Positions 54,163 through 63,431 of a DNA stretch of 64,000 bases are shown piece after piece (the stretch's first letter is position 1; the number at the start of each line of letters is the position of its first letter). Source of the DNA: a virus; the IMG/VR virus record IMGVR_UViG_3300031857_000055, positions 1 to 64,000 of that record, one strand, 5' to 3'. The position numbers and the translations under genes were made by a program. The notes under the pieces are model-generated. The model made no database searches and was not told the origin of the DNA. It saw only the letters and a program-made list of their open reading frames with translations.

Positions 54163-56086
54163 GAGAAAAATAAGCTTTGTCAACCCCAATTTTAATCAGG
54201 GTCCCAAAGAATTTAATGCCTATTATTTACCATATACTTCCGCAGTATTGTGGGCGTACGCCAGTCAATTCGAACATATCAGTACTCATATTGAGTTGGG
54301 TGAGTTTATTTGGCATAGAGAACCTATTGAAGACGTAGTTGAAAGATTAAAAGACCACGACATTGTTGCTCTATCTACGTATATTTGGAATAGAAATTAT
54401 AATCATGTATTAGGCCGCTCTCTTAAATTAGCTAATCCAGATATGCTGATTATTAGCGGCGGCCCAGAACCTCCCATTACCAACCCCAACTTCTTTGAGC
54501 TATTCCCTTATATTGATATCTGTTCTATTCAAGAAGGTGAGAAATCGCTGAAGGCTATTTTAGAACATTATTTGGAAGGCAACACTGACTATACAGATAT
54601 CAAAGGGTTGTTAATCAACGTCGATGGTAAAGCAGTCAACACGGGTAATCCAGATCGCATTAGTGACCTTGATACTATCCCCAGCCCATATCTCGTTGGC
54701 ATGTTTGACCACTTGTTTGAGAAGCATCCTGAAGTACGATGGAACGTTACATTAGAAACTAATCGCGGCTGTCCATATATGTGTACCTTCTGCGACTGGG
54801 GAAGCCTCACATATAGCAAAGTCAAGAAGTTTGATGAGACACGAGTATACAAAGAGCTTGAGTGGATTGGACAGAAGGGCTGCGACTTTGTAAGTATCAC
54901 TGATGCAAACTTCGGTATCTTCCCTGAGCGTGATATGGCTATCGCCCGCAAACTTGTCGAAGTGCAGCAACAGTATAGCAATCCAAAAGCTTACACAATA
55001 TCTTGGGCAAAGAATCAAAAGAAAGAAGTAGTTGACATTGTTAAGATGTTGATATATGAAGGCGGTAGCAAGATTGGTCTTAATCTCTCAGTACAGAGCA
55101 TGGACGAGCATACATTAGAGGTAATCAAGCGTAAGAATCTTGACACTAATAAGATTGAAGAAGTCTTTGATATGTGTGAAGAAAACAATATTCCATTATA
55201 CACTGAGTTGATTCTTGGCTTGCCCGGCGAAACAATGGAAAGTTGGAAAGAGAATTTCTATAGACTGTACAAGGCAGGCAACCACACTGGCATCACTATC
55301 TATCAGGCACAGTTGCTTGAGAACGCCGAAATGAACTTGACCCAACGTGAAAAATATCAACTGAAGGGTCAGATTGTATATGACTATCTGGTAGGAACAT
55401 ATAACGAGCATGAAGTTCGTGAGGGTATTGAAGTTGTTACTTCAACCATTGATTTGCCTATTGACAAAATGAATGAGGCACAAGTATTCAGTTGGTTTCA
55501 AAATACATTTCACATTAATGGCATCACTAATTACATTAGTCGTGTGCTATATAAAAAGTATGGCATTGAGTATAGCCAGTTCTATACTGACTTGCTTGAA
55601 TATATTAAGACGGATGAGTGGCTCAACAGTGAAATTGAACGTATCAGTGAGCATTATTTAAATTGGAATACTGAGGGCGCAATTGATCACGTTCCTATTC
55701 AGGGAATTGAAATTCATGGCTGGAACTTAGTGCATAGTACTATCATTAACTTAGCTAACCTAGATATGCACGACCATGTATTCAATGTGCTTGAAGAATT
55801 CTTAAAGACTACATACGAATTCTTACCTGAATCATTACTAAATGATTTAATGATGGTGCAAAGAAACTATCTAATCAAGTATAATGGCATACAATCATAT
55901 CCTAGAATAGTAGAACTTAAGCACGATATCTTTGGTTACGTACAGAATATGACTGAGTTAGACAGTGCTGCAACATATCACTTTGACTTCCCTGAAGACA
56001 AAACTATGTCACTAAGACAGTTCTGTGAGCAGATTTTCTTTGCAAGACGTAGAAACTTTGGAAAAGCATGGGTAACTAAATTATGA
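54155..56086 (+). CDS. B12-binding-type radical SAM protein
   Basis: 643 aa from ATG 54155, overlapping the previous stop by 8 nt. The N-terminal 180 residues have the Rossmann layout of the cobalamin-binding domain of this class (I-V-A-L-S-T-Y-I-W-N, I-I-S-G-G-P-E, I-Q-E-G-E-K-S), although the D-x-H-x-x-G cobalamin ligand motif is not visible. The core motif is C206, C210 and C213 in R-G-C-P-Y-M-C-T-F-C. L-G-L-P-G-E-T-M-E follows, as in oxidative cyclases and methyltransferases of this class. A helical C-terminal part of about 200 residues is of unknown role. Confidence 0.78.
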   Translation: MRKRKISFVNPNFNQGPKEFNAYYLPYTSAVLWAYASQFEHISTHIELGEFIWHREPIEDVVERLKDHDIVALSTYIWNRNYNHVLGRSLKLANPDMLIISGGPEPPITNPNFFELFPYIDICSIQEGEKSLKAILEHYLEGNTDYTDIKGLLINVDGKAVNTGNPDRISDLDTIPSPYLVGMFDHLFEKHPEVRWNVTLETNRGCPYMCTFCDWGSLTYSKVKKFDETRVYKELEWIGQKGCDFVSITDANFGIFPERDMAIARKLVEVQQQYSNPKAYTISWAKNQKKEVVDIVKMLIYEGGSKIGLNLSVQSMDEHTLEVIKRKNLDTNKIEEVFDMCEENNIPLYTELILGLPGETMESWKENFYRLYKAGNHTGITIYQAQLLENAEMNLTQREKYQLKGQIVYDYLVGTYNEHEVREGIEVVTSTIDLPIDKMNEAQVFSWFQNTFHINGITNYISRVLYKKYGIEYSQFYTDLLEYIKTDEWLNSEIERISEHYLNWNTEGAIDHVPIQGIEIHGWNLVHSTIINLANLDMHDHVFNVLEEFLKTTYEFLPESLLNDLMMVQRNYLIKYNGIQSYPRIVELKHDIFGYVQNMTELDSAATYHFDFPEDKTMSLRQFCEQIFFARRRNFGKAWVTKL

Positions 56087-57183
56087 TTATAAATCAAGAC
56101 AACATATTATATTACGGAAACAGCGGCCCCGAACTTAGACTACAAAGTTCATTGTTTAATATCAGAGACTTCAGTGATACAGACTATTGGTATATTGATT
56201 TCTTTCACGGTGAAGCACTTAAGGATGTGCATCAACATCTTCCCGAAGATGTACTGAATCGAATTCGTTTGGGTAGCGTTACATTAATATTGAACAATAG
56301 TCACGAAGCATACCATGATGTTGTAGAATATATCTATTTGTATTTGGTAGATGGTCTTAGTATTCCGGCTCAGCACATTACACTATTGAGTGAGAGTGCT
56401 ATTATTAATGAAGAAGTCAAGACAATTGCTAATAAGTATAATCTACCTGAAATAAAAACTGAGTGGCTTAGAATATTTGAACACAACATTCATGTTGCTA
56501 CTACCAAAACATTGAACACACTACAAGAAAAAGAATACACTAAAAAGTTTCTGAATCTAAATCGCAGATGGAGACCGCACAGGCCATTGTTTGTGGCATT
56601 GCTCAAGATTAATGACCTATTAGATCAGGGTTATGTGAGTATGGCTCCAGCAGATGACAATCAAGATTGGGAGAGAGCGTGGGACATGATTTCATATCTA
56701 GAGCCTGACTTGATCCCGCATAAAGATAATCTTGCTACTATTCCTGATTTATATCTGGATACTCGTGAAATGCATATCAATCAAGTGGCGTTGACTGACA
56801 GCACCGATCAATATTATCTTGACTCATATTTCAGCATTGTATCAGAGACAAACTTCTATAAAGAATATGGCCCAGGATTGTTTCTTAGCGAAAAGGTATT
56901 CAAGCCTGTCAGCAGAAGGCATCCTTTCTTAGTATTAGCTCGTCCACATACTATCAAGAAATTCAACGAGCTTGGCTATCGTAGCTTTAGCGAAATAATT
57001 GATGAGTCATACGATAATGAGTTTGATGACCGCAAACGAATGATGATGGTTCTTGAAGAAACTAAACGTCTCTGCAACCTAACAGTTGATGAGTTGAAAC
57101 ATTTCTTAAAGGTGGCAAGAGAGATAACACTACACAACTACCTACTACTCAGAAACAAAAGAAACTTTATTACAAAATTATGA
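56083..57183 (+). CDS. Glycosyltransferase-like protein of the T/S-E-K-x-F-K family (copy 3)
   Basis: 366 aa, with ATGA overlap. L-N-R-R-W-R-P-H-R-P at about 164-173, V-S-E-T-N-F-Y, S-E-K-V-F-K-P-V-S-R-R-H-P-F-L at about 269-283, G-Y-R-S-F and D-E-S-Y-D align in order with copies 1 and 4. The N-terminal half shares little with the other copies, as expected if it binds the acceptor. Function inferred only by family resemblance. Confidence 0.6.
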   Translation: MIINQDNILYYGNSGPELRLQSSLFNIRDFSDTDYWYIDFFHGEALKDVHQHLPEDVLNRIRLGSVTLILNNSHEAYHDVVEYIYLYLVDGLSIPAQHITLLSESAIINEEVKTIANKYNLPEIKTEWLRIFEHNIHVATTKTLNTLQEKEYTKKFLNLNRRWRPHRPLFVALLKINDLLDQGYVSMAPADDNQDWERAWDMISYLEPDLIPHKDNLATIPDLYLDTREMHINQVALTDSTDQYYLDSYFSIVSETNFYKEYGPGLFLSEKVFKPVSRRHPFLVLARPHTIKKFNELGYRSFSEIIDESYDNEFDDRKRMMMVLEETKRLCNLTVDELKHFLKVAREITLHNYLLLRNKRNFITKL

Positions 57184-57959
57184 ACCTAGATTTAACAAAA
57201 TACAAGAGGCTGTTTACATTTGGATGTAGCTTTACAAACTACAGATTTCCTACCTGGGCGCATATACTTAGTAAGTCTATGCCTGACTGTGAGTTTCATA
57301 ACTTAGGCAGAGGCAGCGGAGGCAACCTGTTCATTGCAAATAGAATCACTGAGGCTAATAAGAAGTTCAAGTTCTGTGAGACTGATTTGGTTATAGTAAT
57401 GTGGTCTACGTTATGCAGAGAAGATAGATTTGTAAACGACAATTGGGTATTGGCTGGCAACATCTTTACGCAAGGGTATTACGATGACAAGTTTGTAAAG
57501 AAGTTTTGTGATCCAGTTGGTTATCTTATTAGAGATTTATCCTTGATTGAATTGTCTAAAACATATCTGAACAGTTTGCTATGTGACAACTATATGATGC
57601 TGAGCGTTCCATTCACTAATCAGATTGTGGAAGAAACAAAGACTACAACTGATGTATTAGCAACATACCGGGATCTTATCAATAGTTTCCCTGCATCAAT
57701 GTTTGAGCTTGAAATGAATAATTCGTGGACTAACGATGTGATTTATAGAATGTCTGATGGTCAAGTTCAAGTAGATTATCATCCGACTCCAATGAACTAC
57801 TATAACTATTTGACCAAGCTCGGCTTTGCTCTAAATGAGGATAGTAAGTTATATGCATTGGAAAGCGACAAGACATATAGGACCGTAGAATCCATTGAGC
57901 AACTACAAGCATTATTCTATGAGGAGTATGACTTCTTCACTACAAAAAACATGTGGTGA
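57180..57959 (+). CDS. SGNH-hydrolase-like protein, tandem copy A
   Basis: 259 aa, with ATGA overlap with the preceding gene. F-G-C-S-F-T at 14-19 (Ser17), N-L-G-R-G-S-G-G-N (about 41-49) and Y-H-P-T-P (His about 201) are the SGNH-type blocks. It shares R-F-V-N-D-N-W, D-P-V-G-Y-L-I-R-D and the whole N-terminal layout with the next gene, so the two arose by duplication. Possible esterase or acyltransferase of the glycan pathway. Confidence 0.6.
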   Translation: MNLDLTKYKRLFTFGCSFTNYRFPTWAHILSKSMPDCEFHNLGRGSGGNLFIANRITEANKKFKFCETDLVIVMWSTLCREDRFVNDNWVLAGNIFTQGYYDDKFVKKFCDPVGYLIRDLSLIELSKTYLNSLLCDNYMMLSVPFTNQIVEETKTTTDVLATYRDLINSFPASMFELEMNNSWTNDVIYRMSDGQVQVDYHPTPMNYYNYLTKLGFALNEDSKLYALESDKTYRTVESIEQLQALFYEEYDFFTTKNMW

Positions 57960-57968
57960 AATGTGTCC

Positions 57969-57976
57969 AATAAATA
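57969..57976 (+). promoter_or_regulatory. Late-promoter-like box AATAAATA
   Basis: AATAAATA in the 23-bp gap between the two SGNH-like genes, only 6 bp from the next ATG. A start here would give a nearly leaderless transcript for that gene, so the box may be chance or serve genes further on. Confidence 0.3.
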
Positions 57977-57982
57977 GTTGCA

Positions 57983-58780
57983 ATGTTAGATTTAAGCAAA
58001 TATCGTCGTTTTTTCGCATTTGGCTGTAGCTTTACATCATACAAGACACCGACCTGGGCTGATATCGTAGCTAAAGAAATGCCAAATGCAGAGTATTATA
58101 ATTTTGGACAAGGCGGTGGCGGCAATCTATTCATCAACAATCGTGTAGCTCAAGCTAATTTAAAATATAGTTTCAATGAACATGATTTGGTTATGATCAT
58201 GTTTACTACCGTATGCAGAGAAGATCGCTTTCTTAATGGTAGGTGGGAGTCGCACGGAAATGTATTTAATCAATCTTTTTACAGTAAAGAATTCGTAAAG
58301 AACTATTGCGATCCGGTTGGCTATCTTGTTAGAGATGCTGCACTAATTGAGATGACTACGGGTTATGTGACAAATTTGCCATGCACTACGAAATTTTTGT
58401 CAATGGTTGACCTATCACTGGAAGCTGGGTTATTAACTGAAACTGCAAGCATAAACAGTGACCGTGCTGCTGTTACTAAGATAAAAAAAATATATCGTGA
58501 TAAAATGAAATTTCCGGCAGTAATCAATAATGGAGAAGTCAGTTTCAAAGGCGTAGAACTTATTGATAAATTTGGTAAGTTATTTAAAGACGGTCATCCA
58601 CTGGCTGACGATTATGCAGAGTTCTTACATAGCATTAACTTCCCTATCACTGAGCGGGGACTATCATATGTTGAAGAAGCGATGACTAAACTAAAAAATG
58701 CAAAAACCTGGGACGATGTTAGAGCATCATTTCCAGACATAAGGCAGCATCAAGAATATAGAAACAGAAGCGTAATTTAA
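57983..58780 (+). CDS. SGNH-hydrolase-like protein, tandem copy B
   Basis: 265 aa, paralogue of the previous gene. F-G-C-S-F-T at 13-18 (Ser16), F-G-Q-G-G-G-G-N, F-L-N-G-R-W, D-P-V-G-Y-L-V-R-D and D-G-H-P-L-A-D-D-Y (His about 205). It is separated from copy A by 23 bp, one of the few non-overlapping junctions in the operon. The C-terminal 50 residues are helical and unlike copy A. Confidence 0.6.
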   Translation: MLDLSKYRRFFAFGCSFTSYKTPTWADIVAKEMPNAEYYNFGQGGGGNLFINNRVAQANLKYSFNEHDLVMIMFTTVCREDRFLNGRWESHGNVFNQSFYSKEFVKNYCDPVGYLVRDAALIEMTTGYVTNLPCTTKFLSMVDLSLEAGLLTETASINSDRAAVTKIKKIYRDKMKFPAVINNGEVSFKGVELIDKFGKLFKDGHPLADDYAEFLHSINFPITERGLSYVEEAMTKLKNAKTWDDVRASFPDIRQHQEYRNRSVI

Positions 58781-58792
58781 TAGGAAAAATAT

Positions 58793-59983
58793 ATGAACAA
58801 AGTAGCAATGATCGGCGTTGGCAAACTAGGACAAGATTGCGCCGAAGTTATGGCAACAAAGTATGATGTTGTGGGGTACGATATTGAGCCTAGAAACCCC
58901 GGCTTTCCAATGCGAGATACGATTAAAGAAGCAGTTGAAGATAGAGACATTATCTTTATTGCTGCGCCTACTCCACATGACCCAATGTATGGGGGAGAAA
59001 CTCCCACGAGTCATTTACCTAATAAAGATTTTGACTATACGATTGTCTCAGAAATCTTGGATGAGGTTAACAAGTATACCAATCAGAATCAATTAGTAGT
59101 TTTGATTAGCACTGTGTTGCCTGGCACTGTACGTAATATCTTAAGACCTAAAATCACTAACGCACGATTTATCTATAACCCATATCTTATTGCTATGGGT
59201 ACAATCAAGTACGATATGGTTAATCCTGAAATGATTATCATTGGTACAGAAGATGGTACTGCCACAGAAGATGCATTAGAATTAGTTAATTTCTATGTGC
59301 CATTAATGCAGAACAATCCACGATATGAATTGGGCACCTGGGAAGAAGCAGAGTCAATTAAAATCTTCTACAACACCTTTATTAGCACGAAAGTTGCATT
59401 AGTCAATATGATTCAGGATGTTGCCGAACGCAGCGGTAATATGTGTGTTGACGTTGTAACTGGAGCACTAGAACGTTCTACGCAGCGTATTTTGGGTCCG
59501 GCATATATGAAGGCTGGTATGGGAGACGGCGGCGCATGTCACCCTCGTGACAATATCGCATTGAGATATCTTGCTGAGAAGCTTGACTTAGGGTATGATC
59601 TATTTGATAGTATCATGCGGGCACGAGAAGTGCAAGCAGAAAATATGGCTAAAGCATTGTTGAAGTATGGTAAGAACGTAACCATCATCGGCAAGGCATA
59701 TAAGCCAGGAGTGCATTACACAAACGGTAGCTCAAGTATGCTGGTTGGATACTATGTTGAACAACATGGTGGAAACATCAACTACTATGATGAACACACT
59801 GGCGACTTAGATTTGGCCGAAGATTGGACTGAAGTCTATCTGATCGGTTACTGGGATGACTATGTAGAGGAATTAAAGTTCAGTGATGAGAACATTGCGA
59901 CTGTAGTTGATCCCTGGCGCAGATGGACAACTGATAGATGTTCAGGTCACGTAGTACATTATGGTAACTCTAGGAAGCAATAA
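58793..59983 (+). CDS. UDP-glucose/GDP-mannose dehydrogenase-like enzyme
   Basis: 396 aa; AGGAAA lies about 7 nt before the ATG. The NAD-binding G-V-G-K-L-G is at 8-13. The catalytic cysteine loop is G-G-A-C249-H-P-R-D, as in enzymes that oxidise UDP-glucose, UDP-ManNAc or GDP-mannose to the uronic acid. A C-terminal K-A-Y-K-P-G-V block follows at about 302-308. The family is usually 390-450 residues, so the gene is full length. Which nucleotide sugar it uses cannot be told. With the epimerase and aminotransferase it forms a sugar-nucleotide set. Confidence 0.8.
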   Translation: MNKVAMIGVGKLGQDCAEVMATKYDVVGYDIEPRNPGFPMRDTIKEAVEDRDIIFIAAPTPHDPMYGGETPTSHLPNKDFDYTIVSEILDEVNKYTNQNQLVVLISTVLPGTVRNILRPKITNARFIYNPYLIAMGTIKYDMVNPEMIIIGTEDGTATEDALELVNFYVPLMQNNPRYELGTWEEAESIKIFYNTFISTKVALVNMIQDVAERSGNMCVDVVTGALERSTQRILGPAYMKAGMGDGGACHPRDNIALRYLAEKLDLGYDLFDSIMRAREVQAENMAKALLKYGKNVTIIGKAYKPGVHYTNGSSSMLVGYYVEQHGGNINYYDEHTGDLDLAEDWTEVYLIGYWDDYVEELKFSDENIATVVDPWRRWTTDRCSGHVVHYGNSRKQ

Positions 59984-61140
59984 TGGATCTGTCAAAACAT
60001 GATGCATATAGATATCCGGAATATGATGACTACATGAAATTGCTTTGGCAAAATTATTGGCCAAATAACATTCATCTATTTGATAAAGTAAGACACATCT
60101 ATGCCGGTGCCCATGCATCTATGAGTTTCAAATGGAGACCAATCGAATCTATTATTGAAGAAATAAAAGATTTCTATCAATCAGGCATAAGAATATTTTT
60201 CTTTGAATGCTTGACTGAGGGTGTTATCATTGATGGCATTGAAAAGATTGCTAAGGTAGCACTACACTTTTCAAACTTTCCCGATATCAAATTATTCTAT
60301 TGGTCAGGAGATTACACAGCAGAAAAACATGTTAACAAGCATTTAGGTAGTATAGGCATACCTAAAAAGTTCGCTGTAATCGGTACCAGTCACCTAGAAC
60401 TAACGGGCAAAACATATCCGCCATATGATAAAGATTATGCCGTTGGACCTAGAGAAAAGAAGTTTCTATGCTTTAACAAAGTCCATCGCCAGCATAGAAT
60501 TGACTTATTAGAGTACGTAGTTACTAACAATCTATTGGATGATAGCTATTATTCATTTGATTGTAGCGAAGATAATTTAGAACTATTAGTTAACGATATC
60601 AACTATCCGGGCATTAGATCAATAAAAGATCGTATCCCACTAATATTGAACAAAACACCGGAACGTGATAATCCGGTCAATATCATTGAAGACGATCACA
60701 AATATTTTGAAAACACATATTTTAGTGTAGTAACCGAAACGTTATTCTATCGTGACCCCATAGCACCTAAGCAAAGATTAATGATGCATGTTCCCGGAAC
60801 TTATCCCGGAAGATTCGTTACTGAGAAAACATTTAAGTGTATTGTAATGAAGCACCCCTTTGTTGTTTTGGGTCCATATAAGATGTTAGAGTTCATGAAG
60901 TCAAGGGGTTATAAAACTTTCAGCCCTTTTATTGATGAGAGTTATGACGATATTGAGAACGATGACGAAAGATTACTTGCTGTCGGTAACGAAATTAAAA
61001 GACTATGTAATCTAAGCGAAGACGAATTGGTAAGATTCACCGAGTTTGCTAAACCTATCGTAGAACACAATGAGAATGTTGTTCGCAATGTTACCGATTT
61101 CACTACTATTAATAATTTAGGCGACTATATAACTGTGTAA
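59983..61140 (+). CDS. Glycosyltransferase-like protein of the T/S-E-K-x-F-K family (copy 4)
   Basis: 385 aa, with TAATG overlap. F-N-K-V-H-R-Q-H-R-I-D-L (about 165-176), V-T-E-T-L-F-Y, T-E-K-T-F-K-C-I-V-M-K-H-P-F-V (about 281-295), G-Y-K-T-F and D-E-S-Y-D match copies 1 and 3, with Cys in place of the usual Pro after the Lys. Between the T-E-T-L-F-Y and T-E-K blocks it has a 20-residue insertion absent from the others. Function inferred as for copy 1. Confidence 0.6.
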   Translation: MDLSKHDAYRYPEYDDYMKLLWQNYWPNNIHLFDKVRHIYAGAHASMSFKWRPIESIIEEIKDFYQSGIRIFFFECLTEGVIIDGIEKIAKVALHFSNFPDIKLFYWSGDYTAEKHVNKHLGSIGIPKKFAVIGTSHLELTGKTYPPYDKDYAVGPREKKFLCFNKVHRQHRIDLLEYVVTNNLLDDSYYSFDCSEDNLELLVNDINYPGIRSIKDRIPLILNKTPERDNPVNIIEDDHKYFENTYFSVVTETLFYRDPIAPKQRLMMHVPGTYPGRFVTEKTFKCIVMKHPFVVLGPYKMLEFMKSRGYKTFSPFIDESYDDIENDDERLLAVGNEIKRLCNLSEDELVRFTEFAKPIVEHNENVVRNVTDFTTINNLGDYITV

Positions 61141-61143
61141 ATA
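61136..61143 (+). promoter_or_regulatory. Late-promoter-like variant TGTAAATA
   Basis: TGTAAATA differs from TATAAATA at one position and lies 23 bp before the TTG start at 61167, in one of the few gaps of the operon. It overlaps the end of the upstream gene. Confidence 0.35.
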
Positions 61144-61166
61144 CTACACGATATAGGGAGCAACAC

Positions 61167-63431
61167 TTGGATTTTAATCTAAAATCACTGGCTAAAAAAG
61201 AATTAAAGCCTAATGAAAGACCAACTGAGGACGTTGGTGATCTTCGTCACCGCAGCATGATGGAAGCAATTGCTCCTTATGCTAAAGACGTTGTGGTCAA
61301 TGCAAAGAATTTGACACCGGTCTACGTAGATTATAAGACCCGTGATACTAAGATGGTTCTTGTATTATGTCCGGAATGGAGCCCATACATGCCTCCGTTC
61401 AGTCTTGCAAGACTGAGTGGTGTTGCAAAGGCTTCTGGGTATGAGACACATATCATGGATTTAAACGTTAAGGCTTATAACGCATACCGTGATGATTGGC
61501 AACCTAACAACAAGCTACCATTTAGATTGTGGGACCCATCAAGCTCATGGCACTGGCTAGGTGACACTTACATGAATGATATTCATCCTGTACTTGAGCC
61601 TATTCTAAGCGCAGCAGTAGATGAAATCATTGAAATGAATCCTCAAGTTGTTGGGTTCAGCGTGTATTATATCAGTGAGGAACCCACTAAGTGGATGGCT
61701 CAAGAAATTAAGAGACGCAATCCAAACATTCTCATTGCAGTTGGTGGCCCTAACGTACACAAGAGCTGGTTTGATATTCGTCCTTACTATGATTATATCA
61801 TCGTAGGCGAAGGTGAGCAGAATCTACTCGTAATGCTTGATGAAATTGAAGAAGGCAAGCGCCCTTTTCCTGGTCAGCCCAGAGTGCTGACACAGCCTGA
61901 GAATCAACGTATCAACATCAATGGTCTGCCTATGCCAGACTATGAATCAATTGACTTCTCACTATACGAAGTGCCTAATGGCGTCAACAGTGAGATTAGC
62001 CGCGGCTGTACTGCTAAGTGTACGTTCTGTGAAGAAACACACTTTTGGAAGTATCGTCAACGTCAAGCAGTTGACTTAATCACCGAAGTTGAATGGCTAT
62101 ACTATAACAAGGGCACCGACGTTATTTGGTTCATTGATAGTCTTATCAACGGCAACATCAACGAGCTTAGAGCGTTTGCACTTGCACTAAAAGAGAAGGG
62201 ACTTAAGGTTCGCTTTACTGGATATGCCAGACACGACGGTAGAATGACATTAGAATATCTACAAGACTTAGCTGACGGTGGATGCATCATGTTCAATTTC
62301 GGATGTGAATCAGCATCGCAGAAAGTACTTGACGATATGCACAAGGGCGTTACTATTGCAGAAATGGAGCAGAACTTCATTGACTGCAAGAAGGTAGGTA
62401 TTTGGTGCGCTACTAACTGGATTGTTGCATTCCCCACAGAAGACTTCCAAGACTATAGCGACACCATGACGTTTATGTGGCGTATGCGTAACAACAATGT
62501 TAACAATATGGGATTGGGAGTAGGATATGGATTAGGCCCCGAAACAATCGTGGGGCAGAATCCACACGCATATAATATCAGCTTCCATAAGTATCAGGGA
62601 CACTGGATCAGTAAAGACTTAGCAATGGGCGGACCTCATGTCATGACTCGTGTTAAGAATATTCATATTTGGCTGGACTTCTTTAAAAATTGTACAGATG
62701 TTCCGATTGGCTACCCTATTAGGCATAATCTAGAAAAAGAACATTATAAGATTAAACTCAATAACCCAAATCTACAGAAAGAAATGGCATATGAAAAGTT
62801 TGACTATAACATCATTCCTCCCTTAGGAGATAACAATCCTTTTGCCAATCAGTTAGTCAATGAAATGTGGCCCTTCTTTAGAAATCTGTGGAGAGCTAGG
62901 GGAGGTTACGAAGCAGAAATTTACTTCAACCCTGAGATAGACTTGAAAGAGTTCGGAACTCAGTATGGTCCAGGTCAGTACTGGGCAACGTTTAAGTTCA
63001 AGATTACTGATGAGGGTCAATGGAACGCTCACTTCAATATCAAGTTTGAACAGGTTGACAATCCTCTAGATGATCGTGAACGTCCACCCGAAGGTCGTAA
63101 GGGTCCTTTCTATGCGCAGGACTATTCACGATTGCAATCCAATACAGTAAAGAGAGCCAGAAAGCTTGCTAAGCCTACTTGGAGTAATCAAGAAGGTAGA
63201 TCAGGACAAGACTTTGCTGACTTGCTTGACGAAGAAGCATATTTGAACGCTACCATTGACTTTAGCTTTCACTTAGATTGGCAGGGTTCAGGTGACTGGA
63301 GCGATCATGAAAAGTATCGTGTTGATGTAAGTAGCACATCACGAGACATTATTCCAGAAAAGGAAAGTGACACCGGATCAGATATTGTGTCTAGTATTTC
63401 ATTGGATAGTATAAGGCGTAAACCAAAATGA
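61167..63431 (+). CDS. B12-binding-type radical SAM protein with extra C-terminal domain
   Basis: 754 aa from TTG 61167, chosen because GGGAG (61156-61160) lies 6 nt upstream and no nearby ATG fits. About 60-240 is the cobalamin-binding-type Rossmann domain (V-L-V-L-C-P-E-W, V-G-F-S-V-Y-Y, A-V-G-G-P-N, V-G-E-G-E-Q-N), again without a visible D-x-H-x-x-G. Core C281, C285 and C288 in R-G-C-T-A-K-C-T-F-C, then F-G-C-E-S-A-S. The last 180 residues form a strand-rich region with an acidic, Ser-rich tail, not part of the usual family. Stop overlaps the next ATG. Confidence 0.78.
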   Translation: MDFNLKSLAKKELKPNERPTEDVGDLRHRSMMEAIAPYAKDVVVNAKNLTPVYVDYKTRDTKMVLVLCPEWSPYMPPFSLARLSGVAKASGYETHIMDLNVKAYNAYRDDWQPNNKLPFRLWDPSSSWHWLGDTYMNDIHPVLEPILSAAVDEIIEMNPQVVGFSVYYISEEPTKWMAQEIKRRNPNILIAVGGPNVHKSWFDIRPYYDYIIVGEGEQNLLVMLDEIEEGKRPFPGQPRVLTQPENQRININGLPMPDYESIDFSLYEVPNGVNSEISRGCTAKCTFCEETHFWKYRQRQAVDLITEVEWLYYNKGTDVIWFIDSLINGNINELRAFALALKEKGLKVRFTGYARHDGRMTLEYLQDLADGGCIMFNFGCESASQKVLDDMHKGVTIAEMEQNFIDCKKVGIWCATNWIVAFPTEDFQDYSDTMTFMWRMRNNNVNNMGLGVGYGLGPETIVGQNPHAYNISFHKYQGHWISKDLAMGGPHVMTRVKNIHIWLDFFKNCTDVPIGYPIRHNLEKEHYKIKLNNPNLQKEMAYEKFDYNIIPPLGDNNPFANQLVNEMWPFFRNLWRARGGYEAEIYFNPEIDLKEFGTQYGPGQYWATFKFKITDEGQWNAHFNIKFEQVDNPLDDRERPPEGRKGPFYAQDYSRLQSNTVKRARKLAKPTWSNQEGRSGQDFADLLDEEAYLNATIDFSFHLDWQGSGDWSDHEKYRVDVSSTSRDIIPEKESDTGSDIVSSISLDSIRRKPK

